From positions 1-64,000 of the forward strand of contig JACKQL020000015.1 of assembly GCA_018296165.2 (NCBI GenBank): a DNA stretch of 64,000 bases. The letters run 5' to 3'. Of this stretch, positions 35,161 through 45,740 are shown in pieces. The notes under the pieces were generated by a model. That model was not told where the DNA came from, made no database searches, and saw only the letters and a program-made list of their open reading frames with translations. This DNA is from Termitomyces sp. T153 (lineage: Eukaryota > Basidiomycota > Agaricomycetes > Agaricales > Lyophyllaceae). Both the position numbers and the translations under genes were made by a program. Numbering within the stretch: position 1 is the first letter of the stretch; every line of letters begins with the position of its first letter.

Positions 35161-35845
35161 AATTTGAAAGGAGCGATACCTGTTCTTATCTATTGGTTGA
35201 AGCTATCGATTGATCCTGATTACAACCACAATGTCATATTTATATAGTTCAGGAACAGCTCGACGAATACCCTCTCGAAAACTAGGCCTGTACTATTTAT
35301 TGGACGTACAAGATCCACCCTACGGACCACTTATGTACGCAATTCAAGAGACACGGTCATCAATCACCTGAGCGCGAAGTTTGCAGCTCAATTTATGACA
35401 TTTGTGACAAAGACGCTAACGCTAGGCTAAAATCAATTATAACTAAATGCCAAGTCTTGTGGATTGTCTAGCGCGCCCAAGTCTGCATCGAAGTCGCTCA
35501 TGTCCTTAGTCTCAGACTTCTTCCCAGTCCGAAACTCATACTCACAGGCTCCGACGAGGTTCTCCTCGCTTTTCTCCAGGCCCATGTCCTTCTCAATTCA
35601 AAGGTGACTTGCCGAAACTCCGCGCCACAACTACTCGCGCCCTTCATGCCCTCGCCAGCTCAGTTGTCGATGCCGTCGATCCTCCTAAGTGGGGTCCTCC
35701 TAAGTGACCCTACAGCTCAAGTTACGATCTCTATCGCGCAGCTCCTGGCCTCTGCTATACATACCTGCCACCATCACATCTGCGTGTCTGGATGGCTGCC
35801 CTCTGCAGAACGAACAAAGACAAAAAGATAAGGATATCTGGCCTC
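35161..35845. other. Intergenic region with a possible 50-aa frame
   Basis: A small acidic minus-strand frame, 35585-35433 (ATG to TGA), encodes 50 residues rich in Glu/Asp and ending L-A-F-S-Y-N. It could be a C-terminal exon remnant. On the plus strand, 35590-35705 holds a Leu/Ala-rich frame. No family could be recognised. Confidence 0.35.
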
Positions 35846-36604
35846 GGAGAGGGTGGGAGAAGACTCTGGTAGGTACGAGACCTGAGAGTTGGACCGTGCG
35901 TCAGCTCGTTGGTTGGATCGAAGGATCTCAATGTATGGGTGAAGCTGTCGTTTGAAAAATATCCTGCTAATTTGTTTTGTGTATAGCTACAAGAAGCAGT
36001 GCTTGGGGATTGTAGAAGGGCTGTTGATCCCAGGAAGCGGGGTGCGGCAGAGAGGAGGTACAGCATGAATGGGAGAAGAGTGGATAGTATTCTTCCTCTC
36101 TGACCTTATGCCGACGCGTCATATACTTATTCCGGTGATTTCGAGCTCCAAAGCTTCATCCAGTCAAAGATAATTCTAAGTCAGTGTATAGCTTGCGATT
36201 ACTTCTACATACACGAGATAGTTGGTGCGAAAGGATAGACTATAGTCGTACAACGAGTTTAGTAAATCGATCATGGTACGCCGAAATCCACGCAGAGTCC
36301 TCAGGTTAGCGGAAAAGCCTATATCATGCGTTAGAACATGTCGCAGTCATTGGTGTGAAAGGATAAACTATAGTTGTACAACGAGTTTAGTAAATCGATC
36401 ATGGTACGCCGAAATCCACGCAGAGTCCTCAGGTTAGCGGAAAAGCCTATATCATGCGTTAGAACATGTCGCAGTCATGTGTATGACAGGCGAATACGCC
36501 GCGGCAAAAGAAAGCCTTGAGGCTGCATGTAATTTGCAGTCTGAGATTGGGGTGTTGACGGATGACACTGACCCAGCCGCTCTCACTTCCTTCAGGCCAT
36601 CTTA
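35846..36604. repeat. Duplicated segment, copy A (CpG intact)
   Basis: 35846-36025 matches 40181-40360 base for base except one T/G difference that I could see. 36021-36604 matches 45285-45740. The second copy is therefore this segment split by the Copia insertion. Copy A carries a 128-bp tandem duplication (36223-36350, 36351-36478) that copy B lacks. Confidence 0.9.
36223..36478. repeat. 128-bp tandem duplication
   Basis: Two adjacent units (36223-36350 and 36351-36478) differ at only a few positions. The homologous site near 45484-45614 has a single unit. Confidence 0.92.
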
Positions 36605-36749
36605 CAGTTTTGGCAATCCAGACGATTCTCGAATTGGCACTGCCTCCTCACCCGCACTAGCCCACACTGTCGTCCTCTTCAGAGATGACCGTGCATTTCA
36701 GTCAGCGAGCATGAGTACTAGGTCCTGGATTCTCATTTTCCTTGGATAA
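36477..36749 (+). pseudogene. TPR-like protein fragment
   Basis: A 90-codon frame beginning near 36477 includes G-E-Y-A-A-A-K-E-S-L-E-A-A-C-N-L-Q-S-E-I-G. This has the spacing of a tetratricopeptide helix pair as found in fungal TPR/NB-ARC proteins. The rest is not TPR-like and overlaps degenerate repeats. I regard it as a remnant of a larger gene; function cannot be assigned. Confidence 0.4.
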
Positions 36750-37185
36750 CCACCTGTCATGGTACAAAAACTTAAATACTATCATCTCGACGATGGCTCG
36801 AAGTCCGTGGTTAATATTTAATTTTTACTCCGTTAGTGTATGAAACTTTGATCCAGGTTTGCCCGGGGATTACACATCGGTCTTCCAAGGAACACTTCCA
36901 ATGCATTCTTGAAAGCTTGGATCAATTTGGCGATCCATACAATTCCAAATTTGCACTGCCTCCTCACCCACATCACATTGCCCCACATTGCTGTTCTCCT
37001 CAGCGAAAATCGTACATTTCAGTTATGCTATTGAGCATGAGGACCCATGGAGACAAAAGTTTGAACACCATTATTTCCTTCGTATTCAACGATCACGTCG
37101 GAGTACTACTTCTTTAGTATATTACTTTTGATCCAGGTACGCCCAGGGACCACACATCAGTCTTCCAAGGAACACTTCCAATGCA
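36605..37185. repeat. Degenerate direct repeats
   Basis: Two repeat types alternate. One (36837-36905 and 37116-37183) shares ...CACACATC.GTCTTCCAAGGAACACTTCCAATGC... in parts. The other (36610-36735 and 36929-37045) shares the TGCACTGCCTCCTCACCC context. Copies are diverged and no gene is evident. Confidence 0.7.
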
Positions 37186-37291
37186 GCGATGTGTATCCTG
37201 ATGGCTGGGGCTATAAAACGACAAGTTCAATTTGTTTTCTCCTTAGGCTGGACCTCCTTCCCTTTTTTGACGATCACACCCGCAAAATCTA

Positions 37292-38177
37292 ATGCGATTT
37301 CACCTTCTCATCCTCTTCTTCTTATATGCCGTCTCTGCCATCCCTTTGCAGACTGCTCTAAGACCTGCACCGAACAAGGCATGCACTATTTTGACTGTTA
37401 CCGTTTGAGACTAACGAATGATATATAGGCAAAGCTTTCGACGATTAAAGGCAGCGCTCCGCATGTACCAGTTCCCGTAGAACCTCACCTTGCAAAACTT
37501 GGCCTAGGACCCACCGGGACGCGCGATGTCTATCAACCCGCCAAGTCCTGCAAATGTGTAGCAAAGCGGTCACAGGGTCCGGTTCAGTCAGCACTGCGGA
37601 ATTCGAAAGCATCACAATTCATTGGCGGTGGCAGGGTTGGCAGGGTATTCGCAACGACATTTCAAGGGTAAAAGGCCGTCATAAAGATTACTCGGCGCGG
37701 CGCACCTGGCGGGTCCCGCAAACAGATCGAAGAAGAAGTTATTTATCTCAAAGCTGTTAACCAATTTCTCGGCTGGGGACGTAACGCAGACAATAGTATT
37801 TTTTACATTGTTATGCGGGACATGGGACGCCCATACCAGGCCATCAAACCCCAGATTCCGGCGAATCAAGCGGAGGAGCTGATTCATCAGGCAATTGCAC
37901 GTTACGAGCAGGAATTTCATATGGCGAACAAGTGGGTGACTTGAAGTTTCGAATTCCTTTCTTAATTACTATTGAACTATCGTGGCTTTTTAGAGATCTG
38001 AACCTTGGAAATTTTGTTTTCCATAAAGTTGGTGGCGTCTGGAGGGCAGAGATAATCGATTGGGCTAATGGTGATAGACTCGATGGGGCACGTATACTGA
38101 GCGCAGGCGAACCAGAAGTAGTTCAGGAGTATGACCCGGATGATCATGTTCAAGGATGCGGCTGCGTCGTTGTTTAG
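37292..38177 (+). pseudogene. Protein-kinase-like gene with signal peptide and one in-frame stop
   Basis: Three exons, 37292-37378, 37429-37931 and 37994-38177, join in frame to about 257 codons. The first intron (50 bp) would use a GC donor (AAG|GCATGC), with a CTAAC branch site. The N-terminus M-R-F-H-L-L-I-L-F-F-L-Y-A-V-S-A is a good signal peptide. The body has kinase-like motifs: a glycine loop F-I-G-G-G-R-V-G-R-V-F, V-I-K-I with the ATP-binding Lys, an E-E-E-V helix, a hinge at I-V-M-R-D-M-G, a catalytic loop K-D-L-N-L-G-N (His of HxD absent) and I-I-D-W-A-N at the metal-binding DFG place. TAA at 37669-37671 interrupts it just before the Lys strand. It could be a recent pseudogene, or the stop could be a sequencing or allelic change. 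Substrate unknown. Confidence 0.7.
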
Positions 38178-38471
38178 TAAATTGCCTTCATGATAGCGCT
38201 TTATGTCCTTCGTAGCGACAGTGTTGAATAACAAGTACTACTGATAGCGTGAAGTACATTCAACTGTTGATGTGGATTTAGCCCACTCCTTGCTATGAAG
38301 CACAATAAGGTGCCAGAGTCAGGCACAACCGAGTCTAAACCAGCTCATTATAGTAAGGAAATTGAGTTACGCAGGTCATACTTCGGATGGGATGGCCTAT
38401 TCAGCGGTACATAAACACCCTCCTTCACTAGGTCAAAACAGATCTCCAAAGAAAAGAGGGCTATGAAAGAG
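38178..38471. other. Short intergenic region
   Basis: Between the kinase-like gene and the convergent F-box-like gene. No gene or repeat seen. Confidence 0.4.
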
Positions 38472-39889
38472 TTAATCATGGGACAGCTTCAGAGTCAGAG
38501 CAGCAGGTACCTCTGGCTCTCGGAAATGATGCAAGAAATATGGTCGAAAGTTGATATCAATGTTGACCAGCCCAATTTTGCGGATATCACTACCGATTGC
38601 TTCCAAAATCGAAGGCAAAAAAACGTCCGCTCGAGAACGATCCCCAAAGATGAATTGCACATGTTTCAACGATGGAAACATGTTTTGCAGCCGTCGTGCC
38701 GTGTCAATCCAAGAGACAGATCGCAATTTTTCTGGAAGGCCTTTGTCTCTCAAATAGCGAATATTCAAGATTAGGTCAATTCTTTCGATATGGGCAGAAG
38801 GTAGTCCACCAATAAGCATCCACACATTTTCTACATCATGCAATTGTCGATGTTCCAGAACAGTTGGTATCAGTAGCTTCAATACTTTCACTGTAGTACA
38901 CTGGGATAGATCGACCTGCGCATACAGGTCCCGCGAAACTAAATTTTATCGGAAAGTCAGCCTTGAATAGAAGTCGGAAAGGGTTCAAACGTACATTGAT
39001 ATCTCTGGACATCAACAAACAGAGACTCGATGTCCGGTTCGATAAGGCGTAGAACCTTTTTTATGAAAGAAATTGCAATTTCCTTTCCATATGATTCAAT
39101 GTAGTGTGTAGCATAACCGAGATGGAATGAATTGATTGAGACGCTAGATCGTATAAAGTCATCATTCCAGAGTTCGTAGAAATTGACAAGGGATGAAACG
39201 TCGATGATCGGGAAATGGAAAACTTGTTTAGGATGTTGGAGCGTCAAAGGTGTTATGTTCTTCGCATTTGCTGTATCAACGGAGACAGAAAACAGTGAAA
39301 TTTTCCGAGCATTGGTTATGAATCGGCTTTGGAATAACCGCACGAATAACCCCGTCCTTCGAAAGCAGACATGCTCAAGTTGAACTTCGTGAGGACAAAG
39401 AGCAAGGAAAAATTCGAGGATATGTGCAGGAATGTTATCCCACTCAATTGAGATCAGCCTGAAGGTTCTTAAATTACAGAACTTTGTGGCCAGGAAATGA
39501 ACGTTATCTCGGGCCCTGTATTTAAAGGACGTCCTGAAGAGGTTTCCGATCTGGATAGTCCTGACGCTGGAAGCGATTGTCTCGGAAGGGCTCTCAAGAA
39601 GTTTAAAAAGACGGTCAAGTCGATGGTCATGGTTCCCCGTCTCATACATTTCAGCGTACGCATACTCCACAAGGAAGCCACTGCCAACGAAGATGAGAGT
39701 GTCAAATAGAACGTTGCGGCTTCTGCGCATAATGCGTCGGGACACGAGAGACAGCTTGAGCTGAGTATGTACGTCTGCCTGATCTACTATCACTTCCAGC
39801 ACGTCAAGGGGGAGTTCTATAGGACCAACGATCTTGGGGGGAGAGCGGAATTTGGTGAACAATTTTTTCAAAAGCGAAATAAACGTCAT
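38472..39889 (-). CDS. F-box-like protein
   Basis: Two exons (39889-38995 and 38938-38472) with a 56-bp GT-AG intron give 453 aa. The frame joins as Q-R-Y-Q-F-S-R-D. Near residues 25-60, I-E-L-P-L-D-V-L-E-V-I-V-D followed by L-K-L-S-L-V-S-R-R has the layout of a fungal F-box. The remainder has spaced Leu/Ile positions as in the LRR-like C-termini of these proteins but no conserved domain I can name. F-box proteins usually recruit substrates to SCF ubiquitin ligases; this family is large and fast-evolving in Agaricomycetes. ATG 39889 is the first in frame; a GTG lies two codons upstream. Confidence 0.8.
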
Positions 39890-40180
39890 GACCACGTCAC
39901 GGTTGACGTCGAGGTTAGTAACCTGTGGGCACTTGACGATAACTTTGTAGGAGTTTAGACATGGACAAGATGGGATCCGACTCCTGAGATGGATAGGGTT
40001 ACCGGCTTACAGCGGATCAGGCGAGACAATCACGAAGGGCAACCGCTCTGGCACATTGTGTATACCCGGTGTAAAGCAAGAGTTTCTATCGACGTCAGTC
40101 AACTTTTCTTCTGGTCAATGGTTGGTGACATATTTTTTCATAACAATTCATCCTTGTTTTGATCTCACAACCAACTCATA
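39890..40180. other. Upstream region of the F-box-like gene
   Basis: Probably the promoter of the minus-strand gene at 38472-39889. No repeat or further gene seen before the duplicated segment starts at 40181. Confidence 0.4.
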
Positions 40181-40360
40181 GGAGAGGGTGGGAGAAGACT
40201 CTGGTAGGTACGAGACCTGAGAGTTGGACCGTGCGTCAGCTCGTTGGTTGGATCGAAGGATCTCAATGTATGGGTGAAGCTGTCGTTTGAAAAATATCCT
40301 GCTAATTTTTTTTGTGTATAGCTACAAGAAGCAGTGCTTGGGGATTGTAGAAGGGCTGTT
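40181..40360. repeat. Duplicated segment, copy B left part
   Basis: Matches 35846-36025 almost exactly, with CpGs preserved. It ends with CTGTT (40356-40360), the left TSD of the Copia element. Confidence 0.92.
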
Positions 40361-40541
40361 TGTAGAGTAAAACGATGTTTAGTCCTCAGTCACTCCGACA
40401 ATATGTGGTCGACTGTTGGTGCCGTATTTGTCTAATGAAAATAAAAGGGAAAAAAAAGACAAAGAATAGCAAATACCGCGGTGGCTTATGGCGCACCTTC
40501 CGGTAACCATCGCTACGGTTGGCTAGTCCCGTTCTCCAACA
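40361..40541 (-). repeat. Copia 3' LTR
   Basis: 181 bp, TG...CA ends. Its CpGs are intact; at nearly all of these sites the 5' LTR has TG or CA. Confidence 0.9.
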
Positions 40542-40556
40542 CTCCCCCTGACTTGC

Positions 40557-41377
40557 TCAACCGTCGACGTCCTTGATACCCAGAAGGGAGATGAGGTAAT
40601 CGTGGGTGGCTCGAGGCAGGGGCTTCGTGCAGATGTCGGAAATATTTTCGGTGGTGGGGATATGCTTTACTTCTATCTCCCCCTCCTGGACTCGTTCTTG
40701 TATGTAATGGTGTCGGATATCGATATGTTTTGCTCGGGCGTGGCCTTTGGTTGTCTGAGCCAATGCAATGGACGAGTTGTTGTCAGCAAGGAGTAGTGCG
40801 GGGAGTGGTTGCTCCATGTCGATTTTTTCATGTCGATTTCGAGAAGGAAATTGTGCATCCATAAAGCCTGTTGTGAGCCCCGTGTCATAGCCATGTATTC
40901 GGCCTCGGTGGTTGATAAGGCTACCGTTTGTTGTCTTTTCGAGCTCCAAGAGATGGGTCCTCCTGCCATCATAAATATATATCCTGATGTAGACCTCCGT
41001 GTGTCCAAATCTCCTCCGTAGTCCGCATCGACGTACCCGATCAGTTTGCTTGACCCTCCCAACTCCTTTGAATACAAAATCCAGTAGTTCAGCATGCCTT
41101 TCACGTAGGCCAAGACATGCAGTAAGGCTTTCCAATGTGCCGGGCCGGGGTCAGACTGGAAATGCGTGAGTAAGGTCACAGCAAAAGACAAATCGGGTCT
41201 GGTGGCTGCCTGAGCCCACATCAAAGCTCCCAGCAGTTGTCGGTACAGTTTATCTGCCATGAACGCTTGTTCGGCTTCGTTTTTGGGGGACATGTCGTTT
41301 GTAAGGATTATGCCGCAGGGGAGTGGTGTATATTGAGGATTGCAATCAGTCATAACGAACCTTTCGAGAACTTGCAT
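40557..41377 (-). pseudogene. Copia RNase H domain, frameshifted
   Basis: 40673-41377 carries the connection and RNase H start: L-L-G-A-L-M-W-A-Q-A-A-T-R-P-D, then V-D-A-D-Y-G-G-D and S-T-T-E-A-E-Y. After a frameshift near 40800, 40557-40830 supplies the rest: D-N-N-S-S-I-A-L, H-A-R-A-K-H-I-D-I-R-H-H and D-I-C-T-K-P-L-P. All four acidic positions can be seen across the two frames. Confidence 0.88.
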
Positions 41378-41422
41378 AAGGTAAGATTTTTGGGAGAGTG
41401 ATATGGCTCCTGTGTCGGAGTC

Positions 41423-42406
41423 TCAATGTATTGCCATGGCCAGTATGAAGTCCGGTTCGCCCAGGTCTTTTACTTCATAGATATGCGCCAGCTCTTTCTT
41501 TGCCCCTTCTGCTCCTTGTTTTGTTGTCAAGAGGCCAAATGTATCGTCATTGAAGGTGTTTGTGATGGTTCTTTCGGTTCCAACCTTCCTAGATCGAACG
41601 CATGGGTCGGCTCTGGATATCGTGTACCCTAGGTCAGTGTATGCCCCATCTAGGGTCCAGTACCAATCAAAACCACCTTGCATCAGTCCGTAAATGGTTT
41701 TCCAGAGTTGTGCCAGCTTCCCCTCCCCTCCCGGGAAACCAGGTGGTAGTCACATATAGACGTCGTGCTCTGGTATACTGTTGAGGTAGGCGGATATGAA
41801 ATTGACTTGCCATATGTAGAGACCCTCCTGCGCAGCAATTGCTGCGGACATGCAAAGTGACTCCAAACGAACTATGGCTGCATATGTTTCATCAAAGTCC
41901 TCTCCTGCTATCTGGGAGTAGCCCTTGGCTACCAAACGTGCCTTACATCTCGTGACCTCACCCTCTGCATTGAACTCATTGGCATATACCCATCTACATC
42001 CCACAATGTTCTTCCACTTTGGTACTTCTGACTCCTCCACCAGCTCAAAGACTCCACACTTGTCCATCATCCTCAGCTCTTCATCCATTGCTGGTTTCCA
42101 CAAGTCTGGTTGTTTCATTGCTTCTGAGTATGTTTGTGGCACTTGTAGGTTGTCCTTGTCATCTGCTCCTGTCATTGTGGCTAAATACAGATAGGGTCCC
42201 TGCACCATCAATGCCATCAGTAAGTCATCTCTGGCAGCCCATTCTTCACCCTCGGCCCTAGCCTCTTCCTTGTGTTGGATAGTCTCCCTTGCACCTATAA
42301 GTGCTGGTGTGGGTTTAGTCAAGCATGAAGAGCATCTGGGGGCCGCTACAGGCAGTGGTTGGGCCAGGGGTGCCTGACATGGGATGGGTGCTTGGCAATC
42401 TCCCAT
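41423..42406 (-). pseudogene. Copia reverse transcriptase, broken
   Basis: 41750-42406 holds the N-terminal RT motifs: W-K-N-I-V-G-C-R-W-V-Y, K-A-R-L-V-A-K-G-Y-S-Q and an N-F-I-S-A-Y-L-N segment where the family has D-x-x-x-A-Y-L-N (first catalytic Asp changed to Asn). 41423-41683 holds the palm with N-D-D-T-F-G (codons 41543-41548, GAC-GAT with CpG intact) and V-K-D-L-G-E-P. A frame break near 41700 separates the two. Confidence 0.88.
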
Positions 42407-42841
42407 GGATGCATCAGTGGCATGTCATGAATGTATTGGGCCACTATCTGGCCATATCCTCAGGGCCATGGGTTGTCATGTGGGAAGTACACTGTGAGTT
42501 GCTTGAGTATGTATCACCACATTGTCCTGCTGAGGTGGCACATCGTCCTCTTGTTCATCCAGGAGAGTCAATGACCTGTGGCCTATTGCTTCATCAAAGA
42601 TGACATCCTGTGATGTGACTATGGATTGGGAGCCCTGATCAAAAAGGCAGTAACCACCATTTGCATACCCTACCAGGTGAGTTTTGACTGAGTGTGGGTC
42701 CAATTTTGACTTTATCAGCTTGTTAGGTACCTTAGCCCATGCTAAACACCCCCATGGTCTCAAGTGGTCTACCCACTGGTGATGACTCATCCATATCTCT
42801 TTGGGGATGGTACCTGGGTGTCGAGATGATGGAAGTAAGTT

Positions 42842-43600
42842 TCAAGTGTAAACCTGTGTGGCTGCAGCCTCAGCCCATAGCTCCTTTGGCAGCCCACTCT
42901 CTACAAGCATGCACCTGACTCCCTCAAGGATGGTCCAGTTAGCACATTCTGCCAGACTGTTTTGAGCATGGGTGTACAGGGTAGTGATGTTCAGTATAAT
43001 TCCATGGGTGTCCATGTACATTAACCACAATTCATTTACCCATTCTCTACCTGCATTGACCCTTACTTCCTTGAGCTTTCTTCCAGTTTGATATTTGGAC
43101 TCCACATGGTACAATGTGAAGGTAGTCAGGGTCATTGTGGCATCTTTCTGGGACAAGAAATATACAGACAGGTAAGATGATTCCCCATTGATGGCCACCA
43201 TCATGTAAACAGCCCCTTCCAAGGATGTTACATTAGATGGCCCCCAAAGATCAATGTGCACACAGTCATTTGGTGATACCTCTGGCTCTACCTCAGCATC
43301 ATAGGGTCAAGATGCATGTTTGCCATACACACAGTCCTTGCATAGTCCTGGTGCCTTTAGGTCTCCTTTTACTATCAGGCCATCCACCAGGTTGTTGGTA
43401 AGGGCCTTCCTGATGGTTTTGACACTCATGTGACCAAACCTTCAGTGCCAGGTTTCAAGTGTAGTCAGCTTTATTTGGGATTTGGCCATTAATGCTGTTG
43501 GTGTGCTTGTACCTCCCAAGGAACTCAGGAGATACATTCCTCCATCTCCTATGCCACAGAGAATCTCTCTGCTGTTTGGGTCTCAGAATCTTACTTTGCC
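42842..43600 (-). pseudogene. Copia integrase, broken
   Basis: 43261-43450 contains the C-K-D-C end of the zinc domain. 42842-43261 contains the core: H-I-D-L-W-G-P (first Asp), then R-V-N-A-G-R-E-W in the place of the D-N-G-x-E-F motif (second Asp lost), and the N-S-L-A-E-C-A-N segment with the catalytic Glu. The sequence is CpG-poor. Confidence 0.82.
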
Positions 43601-43616
43601 ACCCCCAAACAGAACA

Positions 43617-44549
43617 CTAAAAACCAGCCTTGTCAAACTTGTTTATTGGGATAAGGTTTGATGTGAGGTCAGGGGCATGTAATGCATTCCTAAACACCAA
43701 TTTGGATTGACCTTCAGCTGTTTCACAGATCCTTTTCACCATCCCACATCCCAGGATCTGGAACATCATGCCCTTGGGTCCTGCTTGGCCCTTGATGGAG
43801 TCCTTCAGCTCCTCATAGTCAGTGAAGGTGTCATGGTTTACAGAAAAATGGTCTGTTACTCTTGAATCTGCATAGGTGGGTATCTCCGGTGTCTGAGTGA
43901 CATTTGCCCTAACCCATTTTACCATGGCTAGGTGGTCCCAATTAGCATTGGGTGCATGCATGATTGCTGATAATGTGTAAGCAACAGGTGGTGTTTCCAG
44001 TTGCTGGATTGTGGACATAACTGTGTTTGCCACTAGGGTAGGGGTTTGATCCTCATTTGTTGTTGGCTTGGTGAGTTTTGTTTTATTTCTGAAGTTAGGA
44101 GGGAATTGACCCTCCTTTCCTCCACCTTTCCAGTAGCAATTTTCAATTGCATGTCCTGTCCTATTGCAGTTTGGATTTATGCATATGAGTTGTGGTTTTG
44201 TTTGTGCCTGCAGGGCCATGGTAGAGACTCCAGCTTTTGGTTTTTGTGAGACTAATTGGTCCCAGTGTGTTGTTAGTGTGGCAATGACATCCTTTGATGT
44301 CTTCATTGCATACACTCCTGCCACTACTGTATTCCATGACTCCAGCAGGGAGGCCAAAAGGATGGTATGGAAAGCTGCATCTTCCAGTTTTGCCCCTTTT
44401 TCCATTGCGGACTTCCATTTTTCTCTCATGTCCTTACATGCTTTAGGAAATCCATCCCATTCCTGAACTTGGTGGTGTACAGGTGCTTTTTGGTGTTTAT
44501 TGCTGCAATTTTGGAGAATACTCCATAGTTTTCTGTGAGGTTTGTCCAT
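43617..44549 (-). pseudogene. Copia gag and protease start
   Basis: A 310-codon open frame, the longest in the element. It has a UBN2-like gag with W-N-T-V-V-A-G-V-Y-A, and a zinc-knuckle-like C-I-N-P-N-C...G-H-A-I-E-N-C. At the end is Y-A-D-S-R-V-T-D-H-F-S, the Copia protease site, in which the family has D-S-G-A-T-D-H, so the catalytic Gly is changed. The 5' part extends toward 44900 in other frames. Confidence 0.85.
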
Positions 44550-44961
44550 GCCTGGGCTGCAGTACCATCCATCTTAATTCCCAGCCCTATGGGATTTTAG
44601 TGTTATAGATAATGAGCCCTAGTGCCCAGGCATCCCTCTCTTCCCATTCCTCTGAGGATGGGTTCCTTGATGACCACTCTGTGGCCTTTTTGTTGGCTGT
44701 CTCAGGAGCTGGGCTGGGTTTTTCTATCATTCCATCTAGATATCCTCAAGTGCCACGCACCCTAGTGGCTATCAACACACAATTTTTGAAAGTGGTATAA
44801 TTTGTGCCATCAAAGTGGACATCCTCCAGGAAGTTTGGAGGGTTTGATGAGTTTGTGGATGTCATTGTTGTATGGACTAGTATGTGTTTGGGAGGTATGT
44901 AAGTGAGTCGAGTTTCAGAGCAGTGCTCAATGTAGTGGGAGTGCTGATGGGGCCTATAACC

Positions 44962-45284
44962 TGTAGAGTAAAATGATGTTTAGTCCTCAGTCACTCTGAT
45001 AATATGTGGTTGACTGTATGTTTATTCACCTGTAGAGTAAAACGATGTTTAGTCTATAGGGTGGGAGTAAGTAATGTGTCAAAATAAGATGTAAGTGATG
45101 TTTTTGCTCACCCTCAGTCACTCTGACAATATGTGGTCAACTGAGGGTGCTGTATTTGTCTAATGAAAATAAAAGGGAAAAAAAGACAAAGAATAGCAAA
45201 TACCACAGTGGCTTATGGTGCACCTTCCAGTAACCATTGCTGATCTATGATGTCAATATGATTAGCTAGTCCCATTCTCCAACA
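44962..45284 (-). repeat. Copia 5' LTR with internal duplication
   Basis: 45031-45284 is an LTR copy carrying a ~60-bp insertion near 45055-45115 and a second small insertion near 45245. 44962-45030 is an additional partial LTR start directly next to it. The primer-binding site abuts 44962, so the LTR probably grew by an internal tandem duplication. Confidence 0.75.
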
Positions 45285-45740
45285 CTGTTGATCCCAGGAA
45301 GCAGAGTGCAGCAGAGAGGAGGTACAGCATGAATGGGAGAAGAGTGAATAGTATTCTTCCTCTCTGACCTTATGCCAATGCATCATCTACTTATTCCACT
45401 GATTTTGAGCTCCAAAGCTTCATCCAGTCAAAGATAATTCTAAATCAGTGTATAGCTTGCAATTACTTCTACATACATGAGATAGTTGGTGCAAAAGGAT
45501 AAACTATAGTTGAACAATGAGTTTAGTAAATTGATCATGGTATGCCAAAATCCATGCAGAGTCCTCAGGTTAGTGGAAAAGCCTATATTATGTGTTAGAA
45601 CATGTCACAGTCATGTGTATAACAGGCAAATACACTGCAGCAAAAGAAAGCCTTGAGGCTGCATGTAAGTTGCAGTCTGAGATTGGGGTGTTGACGAATG
45701 ACACTGACCCAGCTACTCTCACTTCCTTCAGGCCATCTTA
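45285..45740. repeat. Duplicated segment, copy B right part (CpG lost)
   Basis: Continues copy B after the Copia insertion and matches 36021-36604 without the 128-bp tandem unit. Almost every CpG of copy A is TG or CA here; one near 45695 remains. Confidence 0.9.

Larger units (their letters stand above)
40361..45284 (-). mobile_element. Ty1/Copia retrotransposon
   Basis: The 5-bp direct repeat CTGTT (40356-40360, 45285-45289) flanks the element, which reads gag, protease, integrase, RT, RNase H on the minus strand, the Copia order. The 3' LTR is 40361-40541. The polypurine tract is next to it (plus strand CTCCCCCTG, 40542-40550). The 5' LTR region is 44962-45284 and contains an extra partial LTR copy. 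The primer-binding site at 44950-44961 matches, with one mismatch, the complement of the anticodon arm of initiator tRNA-Met, the half-tRNA primer known from copia and Ty5. CpG is normal from 40361 to about 42.3 kb and nearly absent beyond. Stops and frameshifts make it inactive. Confidence 0.92.
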
